Positions 1 through 7,721 of a stretch of 64,000 bases of DNA are shown piece after piece. Made by a program: the position numbers and the translations under genes. The stretch is from Pseudohongiella nitratireducens (GTDB taxonomy: Bacteria; Pseudomonadota; Gammaproteobacteria; Pseudomonadales; Pseudohongiellaceae), in assembly GCF_001642735.1 (NCBI RefSeq), contig NZ_LWHM01000031.1, positions 186,001-250,000 on the forward strand. The letters are read 5' to 3'. The notes beneath the pieces were generated by a model. The model made no database searches, was not told the DNA's origin, and saw nothing but the letters and a program-made list of their open reading frames with translations. Each line of letters begins with the position of its first letter. Positions within the stretch are counted from its first letter, which is position 1.

Positions 1-801
1 TTCAATCTCACCCGACTGCAGGCCCATGGTGCCGGTACTTCGCACGCGCGCCAGAATTTCTGGCAAATCTTCACCGCCGGGACGAAGTTCCGGGACACGC
101 ACATCGGTCAATGTCAGGTTTTCGCTTTGTTCTCCACCCAGGCTAACCAGTTCAAGGGCCGTTCCCGGTGCCAGTTGTAACTGTGAGTTTTCGTTCGGCA
201 ATGTCTGGGCCGGAAAGGCAGAAAACACCACGATGCGCCGGTTTTCATGCAGCGAACTGGCCAGCAAATCATCAGCCAGTTGCAAGGCACCCGTCAGACT
301 GGCCTGATGGTAACCTGGCGGCGCCATTGTGGCAGCCTGGTTGCGCAGGGCATTAATATCCTGAGACAGTGGCGCCGCCAGACGGGCTTCCTGACCAAAG
401 GTAATCAGCGCGGCTTCGTCCCCTTCTGACAGCCTGTTGATGCGATCCTCAACGGCTTCTATAAGGCGCTCGTCACGATCCGAAAACTGCATGGTAACTG
501 AACGATCAGCAATGATGACCAGCGACTCCGGATTACCAGCCAGCAATTGGGAGACACCACTTTGATAAATCAGTGGCCGGGCAAATACCAGCACCAGCAG
601 TACCACCAGCAAAGTACGCAACAGCAGCAGTAGCCACTGTTGCACTTTCTGGAACATCAGTAATCGTCGGCGCGTCTGTTTGATAAAGCGTAATGTACCG
701 AACATGACCGTTGGCGGGTTATCACGGCGAATAAAGTGGATGGCCACCGGTATGGCTGCTGCGAGCAAACCCAGTAGAAACAGTGGTGCCAGAAAACTCA
801 T
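1..801 (-). CDS. BatA-like membrane protein with VWA-type region (3' end outside window)
   Basis: The frame is open from an ATG at 801 to the window edge, so the C-terminus is missing. The N-terminus carries two hydrophobic segments (about residues 2-17 and 53-73) separated by a basic stretch. This is the N-terminal double-transmembrane arrangement of BatA-type proteins found next to MoxR genes. A VWA-like segment follows, with 'ESLVIIADRSVTMQFSDRD' near residue 100. The canonical MIDAS DxSxS is altered to DRSVT, so metal binding is uncertain. It lies 27 bases downstream of the DUF58 gene and is the last visible member of the MoxR operon. In this family such proteins are inner-membrane anchors for periplasmic or cytoplasmic VWA domains; the exact role is unknown. 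Confidence 0.8.
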   Translation of the reverse strand, partial: MSFLAPLFLLGLLAAAIPVAIHFIRRDNPPTVMFGTLRFIKQTRRRLLMFQKVQQWLLLLLRTLLVVLLVLVFARPLIYQSGVSQLLAGNPESLVIIADRSVTMQFSDRDERLIEAVEDRINRLSEGDEAALITFGQEARLAAPLSQDINALRNQAATMAPPGYHQASLTGALQLADDLLASSLHENRRIVVFSAFPAQTLPNENSQLQLAPGTALELVSLGGEQSENLTLTDVRVPELRPGGEDLPEILARVRSTGTMGLQSGEIE

Positions 802-828
802 CGTGACTCGACTCCTAGTGGCAAGGTT

Positions 829-1770
829 CTAACTCAACCGTGAGCGACTGCTCAGATAGGCAGCCAAAGCCCGGTCAAGTGGCTGCGCCGTATTCAACAA
901 ACAATAATCCACGCCGCCACGTTGACATTGTGAGCGGCAATAATCCAGGTAAAGCTGCAGGTTCTCCAGATAGGAATCGCGGATAGCACCCGGTGTTGTC
1001 AGGTAACGCTCTCCCGTTTCCAGGTCCACAAAGGCTGACGACTCATTAAACGCAAAACCAAGCTCCTGTTCATCAAGTACATGAAAGACAATGACTTCAT
1101 TACCCATGGCTCGCAACTGTCTAAGTGTGCGGATGGTTTCAACCTCATCACTGAGCATGTCACTGATCAAAACAATCTGGCTGCGTTGCCGCAATGACGC
1201 AGCCAGTTCCTGAAGCGGTTTTACACTATTGGTATGGCGTGCCGCCTGTAAGCGGTGAATGGAGCGCAGCAATGTCAGCAAATGCTGCTTGCGGGCTTTG
1301 GCTGGCACATAATCGTTGACCACTTCATCATAGGCGATCAGCCCTACCGCATCGCGTTGCTGAATCATAAAGTAAGCCAGTGCGGAGGCCAGGGTTTTGG
1401 CATAGTCCATTTTCGTCATCGCCTGCTCACCACAGGCCATGGATGCCGAACTGTCTATCACCACGAAACTGCGGACGTTGGTTTCGTCTTCATACTGGCG
1501 AATATAGAGCTTGTCCGTACGGCCATAGAGCTTCCAGTCCACATGCCGCAAATCATCGCCGCGCACATAATGGCGGTAGTCAGTAAATTCGACACTGAAA
1601 CCCCGCTTGGGGCTTTTGTGCAAACCAGCCAGGAAGCCCTCCACAACAACCCTGGCACGCAGCTCCAGATTGTCCAGAGATGCCAGGATAGCCGGATCGA
1701 TAAAAGTGCTGCGACCAGTATTGGAGCTACTGCTACGGTCAGTGTTACGATCGGCGCGTTCTGTTTTCAT
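829..1770 (-). CDS. DUF58 domain protein, MoxR partner
   Basis: 313 residues from the ATG at 1770; a TTG at 1788 would add six residues. The protein shows the DUF58 hallmark 'RGDDLRHVDWKLYGRTDKLY' at about 70-89, followed by a VWA-like core whose MIDAS reads DSSAS (106-110). No signal peptide or membrane segment is visible, so it is probably cytosolic, as is usual for DUF58 proteins without an N-terminal anchor. It sits between MoxR and the BatA-like gene, the standard order MoxR-DUF58-BatA. In characterised relatives MoxR ATPases act with VWA/DUF58 proteins as a chaperone pair that activates or remodels other proteins. The substrate here is not known. Confidence 0.9.
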   Translation of the reverse strand: MKTERADRNTDRSSSSNTGRSTFIDPAILASLDNLELRARVVVEGFLAGLHKSPKRGFSVEFTDYRHYVRGDDLRHVDWKLYGRTDKLYIRQYEDETNVRSFVVIDSSASMACGEQAMTKMDYAKTLASALAYFMIQQRDAVGLIAYDEVVNDYVPAKARKQHLLTLLRSIHRLQAARHTNSVKPLQELAASLRQRSQIVLISDMLSDEVETIRTLRQLRAMGNEVIVFHVLDEQELGFAFNESSAFVDLETGERYLTTPGAIRDSYLENLQLYLDYCRSQCQRGGVDYCLLNTAQPLDRALAAYLSSRSRLS

Positions 1771-1837
1771 AAGTTTCTCAGTCAGCAACGGTCTACTTTG
1801 CGTTTCGGTGTTCCGCGGACCCCGGAATCAGAATCAG

Positions 1838-2887
1838 TTAACTGGCTATTTCCTGGGGCACGTCATTCAACAACCGTCGCACCAGTTCGTCCGGAGTGAT
1901 ACGTTCCGCTTCGGCATGGAAATTCAGAATAATCCGGTGTCTCAGCACCGACGGCGCAAGTGCCTTTATGTCACTGTAGGCGACATTAAAACGGCCGTGC
2001 AGCAGTGCCCTGACCTTACCAGCCAGAATCAGGTTCTGTGAGGCCCGGATACCTGCCCCCCAGGAAACCCAGTCATTAACATACTCGGGCGCTCTGTCAC
2101 TTTGTGGGCGTGTCGCATGTACCAGCCTGACTGCGTACTCGACAACGGATTTGGCCGCCGGCACCTGCCGGGCGACTCGCTGGAACGCCAGGATATCCTC
2201 ACCGCTCAAAGGATGCGCTACCGTTCTGTCGATAACACGCGTGGTGCTCGATACCACCTCCACTTCTTCCGCTTCACTGAGATAACCCAGCTCAATCTTG
2301 AACATAAAGCGGTCAAGCTGGGCTTCCGGCAGCGGATAAGTACCATCCTGCTCAATCGGGTTTTGTGTTGCCAGCACAAAGAACGGATCCGACATCTGGT
2401 GAGTAACACCTGCTGCTGTCACCTGCCTCTCTTCCATGGCTTCGAGCAAGGATGATTGTGTCTTCGGAGGCGTCCGGTTAATCTCATCGGCCAACAGAAT
2501 ATTGGTAAAGATCGGGCCTTTGACAAAAACCAGTCTACGGTGACCGGCATCCTCCTCGACAATTTCCGCACCCACTACATCTGATGGCATCAGGTCCGGC
2601 GTGAACTGAATGCGGCTGAAATTCAGTTGCAGAATATCAGCAACTGTTTTGATCAGGAGTGTTTTGGCCAGCCCGGGCACACCAGTGACCAGGCAGTGGC
2701 CACCACTGAACAGGGCAATCAGCAACTCTTCGACCACACTGTCCTGGCCAACAATGACTTTACGGATTTCCTCAACGAGCTGTTCGCGTCCTTCACGCAT
2801 TCTTGCAACCAGCGCCAGATCATCCTCATTTTCAAGACCTGCCAGATCCTGCTCCTGATCAATTTCCTGTACGTCGCTTTCGCTCAT
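1838..2887 (-). CDS. MoxR family AAA+ ATPase
   Basis: The ATG at 2887 (349 residues) is preferred because AAGGAA lies just upstream; the earlier ATG at 2947 lies inside the preceding gene. Walker A GVPGLAKT is at 69-76 and Walker B LLADEINR at 131-138. 'LATQNPIEQDGTYPLPEAQLDRF' supplies the sensor 1 and arginine-finger region typical of MoxR proper. MoxR ATPases form hexameric chaperone-like rings that work with VWA-domain partners. Three VWA or DUF58 partners are encoded in the same operon (829, 7718 and the edge gene). Identification of the family is secure; the process it serves is inferred only from its neighbours, most of which look exported or membrane-bound. Confidence 0.95.
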   Translation of the reverse strand: MSESDVQEIDQEQDLAGLENEDDLALVARMREGREQLVEEIRKVIVGQDSVVEELLIALFSGGHCLVTGVPGLAKTLLIKTVADILQLNFSRIQFTPDLMPSDVVGAEIVEEDAGHRRLVFVKGPIFTNILLADEINRTPPKTQSSLLEAMEERQVTAAGVTHQMSDPFFVLATQNPIEQDGTYPLPEAQLDRFMFKIELGYLSEAEEVEVVSSTTRVIDRTVAHPLSGEDILAFQRVARQVPAAKSVVEYAVRLVHATRPQSDRAPEYVNDWVSWGAGIRASQNLILAGKVRALLHGRFNVAYSDIKALAPSVLRHRIILNFHAEAERITPDELVRRLLNDVPQEIAS

Positions 2888-2930
2888 AGTGGTTTCCTTG
2901 TCTGTCGGCCAATATTTCTTGATGGCTTTT

Positions 2931-3827
2931 TTAATGTGTAAAGGCATAAATCAGATAATTAATTCCCAGCCGGTAGGCTTCATTACTGTAAAAGGTCGGA
3001 TAGTATTCATGGAACGTATGCTCCCAGCCGTCACCCATATCGGAGTTCAGGTTGGCAACCAGCATTACGCGACCTTCATCATCGAGAATGGCATAAACTG
3101 CCGGTGGAAACTGAGGGTCGTCCAGATTGAACTGACCGTAGTTCCAGGTGACCGCCCGGCCCGGGACTTGCGGAAAGGCAGTGATATCATAGAAGGTATG
3201 AAAAATCTCATGATCCACGCCCAATTCGACAACTTCCCGTTCGGGGAATAATCTTGCCATTTCCATCTGAAAGTCCTGCAGATGAGCCTCGCCCCAAAAA
3301 TCGTCCAACAGCACAAAGCCGCCTCTGAGCATAAACTCCCTGAGTGCCTGCAGCTCAGCTTCAGTAAAATTCGGGCCGCTGCGAATACTGCCAATGGGTA
3401 CACGTTTCATCGTCATGTACAGAAAAATCTGCTCGAACAAAGCCGGATCTGTCAGATCAATGGCTCGCGTCGCGTCAGTGGCAGTATCTACCAGACTGTA
3501 ACGCTGCACGCCTCTGAGAAAGTTTTGTTCTGCATCGGGGTAATCAGTATCCCACCACCCCCCACGCCGGCCACGCCCGGCCGGATAATTCTCGTACCGG
3601 CCACGCTGCCAGACAAATTCCGGCTGTTCCCCGAGCCCGGGACGGCGACTCACACTCTCTTCCTCATCAGACATAATACGGGTGATATCAAAATCCCGTG
3701 GAAAACTCAGCGCTTCACGAGAGGACTGTAAGGGATCCTGGGACTGCGCGTGCAACATCGGGCTGCAACAGATCAGTGCTGTCAGCACGCCTGCCTGCCA
3801 TACCTGCTGTCGCTCTACCCGGCTCAT
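2931..3827 (-). CDS. DUF4159 domain secreted protein
   Basis: 298 residues. A signal peptide ends near 'CCSPMLHAQ' (about residue 28). The rest matches the DUF4159 pattern, a glutamine-amidotransferase-like fold: 'FTEAELQALREFMLRGGFVLLDDFWG' followed by 'FPEREVVELGVDHEIFHTFYDI'. DUF4159 proteins often accompany MoxR, DUF58 and VWA genes and have no established activity. The start codon overlaps the stop of the upstream TPR peptidase gene (TGATG), which suggests translational coupling. No catalytic nucleophile typical of true amidotransferases is visible, so it is more likely a binding module in the periplasm. Confidence 0.85.
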   Translation of the reverse strand: MSRVERQQVWQAGVLTALICCSPMLHAQSQDPLQSSREALSFPRDFDITRIMSDEEESVSRRPGLGEQPEFVWQRGRYENYPAGRGRRGGWWDTDYPDAEQNFLRGVQRYSLVDTATDATRAIDLTDPALFEQIFLYMTMKRVPIGSIRSGPNFTEAELQALREFMLRGGFVLLDDFWGEAHLQDFQMEMARLFPEREVVELGVDHEIFHTFYDITAFPQVPGRAVTWNYGQFNLDDPQFPPAVYAILDDEGRVMLVANLNSDMGDGWEHTFHEYYPTFYSNEAYRLGINYLIYAFTH

Positions 3828-6613
3828 CAGGGTGTTTCCTCCTGAGCATCCCCCATTGTTTCTGTCGGTGTTGCTTCAACTGACTGCAACAGAATCTGCT
3901 GGGCACGTTCATAGCTCGGCGCCTGTTCCAATGCGCGTAACACGGTGTTTTTTGCATCGTCTCGCTGCGAATTGGCCAGATAGGCTGCCGCCAGATCTGT
4001 TCTGGCGCCGACCGGGTCGCTCACTTCCAGGGCCATCAGTACTTCAAACGCCTGCACAGCCAGTGCGCTGTCATCCGATGCACTGGCAAAATCTGCCAGT
4101 CGCCGCTGGACTTCAGGCTGATAAGGGTCCACGGCGAGTGCACGATCAATATAATATTTCGCTTGGTCCAACTGATTGGTTTCCAAAGCATGGTTGGCGA
4201 GAATCAATGGTGTATTGGCATCGTGCTGCTGGTTTTCCAGCATGATACGCAACTGAGCCAGCCTGGCTTCTTCGTTGCCCATCGCCTCATAAACCTGCGC
4301 CATCACCAGCGACGGACTGGGATAACCAGAATAGGTTGGCAGAATGGACTGTGCCTGCTGCAAGTGCTCCAGTGCCTGTTCATACTGCTGCTCACGGAAC
4401 AGCACAATACCAAGCTGCAAATGCGCCTGAAAGTCGCGCGGCTGCTCCTCGACCCGGGACTGCATATAATCACGAAGCGCTTCATTATTGTAGAGCTCAG
4501 CCAGGACTGCACTGCTGTTCTCACGTACACCATGACCGTGCCCGGTACCTTCATCCGGACTGTCTTCCATATGCACATAAACATTGATTGACTCTACCCG
4601 ACCTGTCACCCACTGCTGAAAGTCAGCGTCGAATGCTTCCAGGTCCTGGTCAAATACCGAAGAGAAAATCCGGTTCTCATCATGTTCATCCTGATAAGCC
4701 AGAATAAGCTCGCGTAACGTTTCAAACCCGAACCGTTCAACGATGTAGTCAACCACCATATAGGATTCAAAATAGGCAAAACTCAGGTCCGCATTACTGT
4801 TGGCACCCAGGAATCCGGCATCCAGATCGCCGACAGGTAGCAGTTGTCCCTGTTCATAGGCACGAACCAGGTCCAGCCCCTGGCGTCGTCCCCATTCGGG
4901 TTGCCCCTGGCCTTCCTCCCAGGTGGAAATGCCTTCCGACAACCAGCGTGGCATCCGGTTGTCGGTCATTTGCAAGGTCCAGACATGGACCAGTTCGTGC
5001 CACAAAATTTCCTGCCAGTTGGCGGACAGGGTATCGGGGGAGATCAGCGTAATCACCTTGCCAAAGCAGATACCGACCAGCGGACCGATATCCGGCAAGC
5101 CCACCGAACGCACAGCAAAATCTTCTGTTCGCTCAAACACTTGAATGGTAACGGGAACCTCAGGTTCAAACCCGTATTTGTCTACCAGGCGATCCCAGCT
5201 GTCCTCCAGCATCGTGCTCATCAAGGGCCACAAGACCGTGGCATCATGCTGACTCATGCGAACACGGAAATGTTCTGTTTCCAGCGTGGCATATTCATCC
5301 ATGACATCGAAGACTTGCAGCATGTTGGAAGTCAGCACATTGAAAGGATCATTTTCAAAAGCCAGTTCAAGGTGCTGCCGACCTTCTTCTTCCTCTCCCA
5401 AGCGGATCAGGTTACCACCCAGGACCGTGTGCGCATGCCAGTTGCGCGGATCGTTATCGAGAGCCTGTCTAGCCAGCGACACAGCTTCGGTAAAGCGGTA
5501 ACGGTTACCCAATTGTTCGGCGACCAAAGTATAGAATTCGCTGTTATTTGGACTGAAAGATGTAACTTGCTGCTCAGCTTGCTGAAAAGCCTGACCATCA
5601 TCCTGCAGAACCGCCAGCACGGCCTGCGTCGCCAAAGCAGGTATCAGTTCTGGGTTGATCTCCAAGGCGCGTTCCAGCATACGCCGACCTTCGGCTTCTT
5701 GCTCGTTTCGAATCAGAAGTGCCCCGAAGCGGGTCAGCGCCATGGTATCCTGCGGATTGATATCCAGTGCACGCGTCAGGTAGCGTTCGCCCGCGGAAAT
5801 CTCGGCCAGACCGCGCAAAGCAGGCCCATAACGTCGATTAACCTCAAGCGCTTCATTGAAGTTACGCTGCGCATCCTCATCATTGAACTTCTGCTGGAAG
5901 AGTTCACCCCAGAGTACCAGCGCTTCCAGGTTTTGATCATCCAGCCGTACTGCTTCATCAAACAGGGCATTGGCATCATGAAACAGCCCCAGCTCCCAGG
6001 CAGCCAGTGCCACCATGGCAACCTCGTCCGAGGTATAGACAGACCCAGCATCATAGCGACCCAGCGCCTGCTGAAATTGCTCCCTGGCTGCAACCGGGTT
6101 ACCCCTCAGTGCCAGCACTTCACCCAGACGTACCAGTGCGCGGACAGAAGGCATGCTGTTATCATTCAGTTCCTGAAGCAATTCCAGCGCTTCTGCGGAA
6201 CGTCCAGTCTCTATATAAAGTTCTGCCAGGCGCGTGGCTATCGGAGCAGCCAGTGTTGCGCCGCCTGACTCCTCAATTGCTATACTGAGAACTCGTTCAG
6301 CCCGCTCGTACTGTCCCACTTCACGGTGCGCACGCGCCAGACCCAGGGTGGCATCTTGTAGCCAGGGGTCAGATCTCACGGAGCCCAGCGCCTCCACAGC
6401 AGCCAGGTACGATCCGCTTTCCAGTAATTGCTGACCCCGCTCCAGTGAATCCAGGTCACTGCCGCCTGGCTGTGCCAGAGAGGTAGCAAACGGATTGGCA
6501 GCAGCGCAGGCGAACACGATGCCGGTTATCAGCGAACGCGAGCTATGCCGGACTTTCAAGCCCTGCCAGTTGCGGCTGGAGCCGGTGCTGTGAGCGTTAT
6601 CAGGGTAAGTCAT
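3827..6613 (-). CDS. Exported TPR protein with gluzincin-like (HExxH) peptidase domain
   Basis: 928 residues from the ATG at 6613, which has GGAAG upstream; an ATG at 6643 would add 10 residues. A hydrophobic N-terminal segment (about 28-48) looks like a signal peptide ending near 'FATSLAQPG'. Roughly ten TPR units fill residues 60-430. A peptidase-like domain carries HELVH (539-543) and a downstream glutamate in 'RWLSEGIS' (about 560), the arrangement of zinc gluzincins of the 'peptidase MA-like' type. More TPRs follow to the C-terminus. The protein is probably periplasmic. It overlaps both neighbours, so it belongs to the MoxR operon. Whether it cleaves a substrate is an inference from the intact zinc motif. 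Confidence 0.85.
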   Translation of the reverse strand: MTYPDNAHSTGSSRNWQGLKVRHSSRSLITGIVFACAAANPFATSLAQPGGSDLDSLERGQQLLESGSYLAAVEALGSVRSDPWLQDATLGLARAHREVGQYERAERVLSIAIEESGGATLAAPIATRLAELYIETGRSAEALELLQELNDNSMPSVRALVRLGEVLALRGNPVAAREQFQQALGRYDAGSVYTSDEVAMVALAAWELGLFHDANALFDEAVRLDDQNLEALVLWGELFQQKFNDEDAQRNFNEALEVNRRYGPALRGLAEISAGERYLTRALDINPQDTMALTRFGALLIRNEQEAEGRRMLERALEINPELIPALATQAVLAVLQDDGQAFQQAEQQVTSFSPNNSEFYTLVAEQLGNRYRFTEAVSLARQALDNDPRNWHAHTVLGGNLIRLGEEEEGRQHLELAFENDPFNVLTSNMLQVFDVMDEYATLETEHFRVRMSQHDATVLWPLMSTMLEDSWDRLVDKYGFEPEVPVTIQVFERTEDFAVRSVGLPDIGPLVGICFGKVITLISPDTLSANWQEILWHELVHVWTLQMTDNRMPRWLSEGISTWEEGQGQPEWGRRQGLDLVRAYEQGQLLPVGDLDAGFLGANSNADLSFAYFESYMVVDYIVERFGFETLRELILAYQDEHDENRIFSSVFDQDLEAFDADFQQWVTGRVESINVYVHMEDSPDEGTGHGHGVRENSSAVLAELYNNEALRDYMQSRVEEQPRDFQAHLQLGIVLFREQQYEQALEHLQQAQSILPTYSGYPSPSLVMAQVYEAMGNEEARLAQLRIMLENQQHDANTPLILANHALETNQLDQAKYYIDRALAVDPYQPEVQRRLADFASASDDSALAVQAFEVLMALEVSDPVGARTDLAAAYLANSQRDDAKNTVLRALEQAPSYERAQQILLQSVEATPTETMGDAQEETP

Positions 6614-7721
6614 GATAGGCTTCCGTTGTTCTGGCCAGTGCAATCAGTAAATCTTCCATCTGGCGCCAGTATTCAGCTTCAAGATAATTCGCTTTCTGAT
6701 TTCTCAGCAGGATGACCTGGCGCTCAAGCGCCTGCACTTCAGCCAGCATTGCTGGCGCTTGCGGGGACTGTTTGTCCGGATCTGGCGTGAGAATATTCAG
6801 GTACGCCACCTCGGCCAGCAGGCCATCGGATTCTTCAATCCCAGGATTCAAACTAAACAAGCCGTCTCCCGTGTCATCCAGAACGGCATGCTCGGTTGGC
6901 AGTCGCCCCTGTTCGTCATACCAGGCAGCAACCTGTGAGCTTGCGAAATTGAACAACTCCAGTATGGAGACCTGCTCATTGCGATCCAGGTCTGCCTGCC
7001 TCCCTTCCAGCCCGGCCAGTAGATAACGGGGAAAAATCGGATCAAATCGCTCGGCAGAAGAGCGGGTGGCAGAAATAACAATCCTCCCCGGCGCAGACAA
7101 TGCCCGGGCAAATTCAAACCCGGCATTGGTCATGTTGAACAGGACAATGTCCTGCTCCTGATAAGGTTCAAGCCACAGTGCCAGTTCATCGCCAGTCATG
7201 TCCGGGCCAACATTATTAAATTTGGCATCACCAAAAGTAGCCGCACCGTGACCTATCATGAACACACTTAGCAAATCACCAGCTGTCATATCAGACTGCC
7301 AGTCCCGAAGATGTTCTTCTATCGCATCCGCAGTCGATGCGCCAGCGACACGGGCTCCCAGCCCCCCGACATTATCGCCATCATCCAGCAGTATGCGTAC
7401 GTGATCGGCACTGTAGTCGTAATCGCGCTGTAAAATTTCATCTAACTGCGAGGTCCAGCCCCGAAAGCGTTGACGAATTTCCGGCGAGGCGGCAGCACCG
7501 GTAATGATCAGGGCAAACTTGCCCGTGTCTGCAGTTTGTAAAAACCGTTCGCTGCCGGAGACAGAAAAAGAGTCAGGTGAATTTGTACTGGTTTGCAACT
7601 CATTCTGTGCTTGAGCAGGCAATGCAATGGCGGCAAGAAACAGCACAACACTGAAAACAGATGCTTTACTGTGCATCCCGAGCACTCGGCACTGGCTTAT
7701 GAATTCTGCTGATATGCTCAT
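6600..7721 (-). CDS. Caspase/legumain-like (clan CD) protein lacking the catalytic cysteine
   Basis: The start at 7721 overlaps the upstream stop as ATGA; an internal ATG at 7676 would give a more compact signal peptide ending at 'ALPAQAQ'. The fold-defining pieces of the C13/caspase-like clan are visible: 'FALIITGAAAS' (first strand), 'HVRILLDDGDN' (second strand), 'LLSVFMIGHGAATFG' with the histidine dyad (H158-G159), then 'DIVLFNMTNAGFEFARALS'. The cysteine that normally follows the last strand is absent; asparagines and threonine occupy that place (about 196-199). It could be a pseudoenzyme or use another nucleophile. A distal coiled-coil-like tail is rich in E, Q and L. Export to the periplasm is inferred from the signal peptide. 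Confidence 0.75.
   Translation of the reverse strand: MSISAEFISQCRVLGMHSKASVFSVVLFLAAIALPAQAQNELQTSTNSPDSFSVSGSERFLQTADTGKFALIITGAAASPEIRQRFRGWTSQLDEILQRDYDYSADHVRILLDDGDNVGGLGARVAGASTADAIEEHLRDWQSDMTAGDLLSVFMIGHGAATFGDAKFNNVGPDMTGDELALWLEPYQEQDIVLFNMTNAGFEFARALSAPGRIVISATRSSAERFDPIFPRYLLAGLEGRQADLDRNEQVSILELFNFASSQVAAWYDEQGRLPTEHAVLDDTGDGLFSLNPGIEESDGLLAEVAYLNILTPDPDKQSPQAPAMLAEVQALERQVILLRNQKANYLEAEYWRQMEDLLIALARTTEAYHDLP

Noticed and set aside
1255-2041. Plus-strand frames across DUF58 and moxR
   Set aside because: Shadows of strong minus-strand genes with no independent evidence.
4844-6268. 474-codon open frame antisense to the TPR peptidase gene
   Set aside because: It lies wholly within a well-supported gene and its protein has no family-like motif. 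Long antisense frames are common opposite TPR-rich, high-GC coding sequence.
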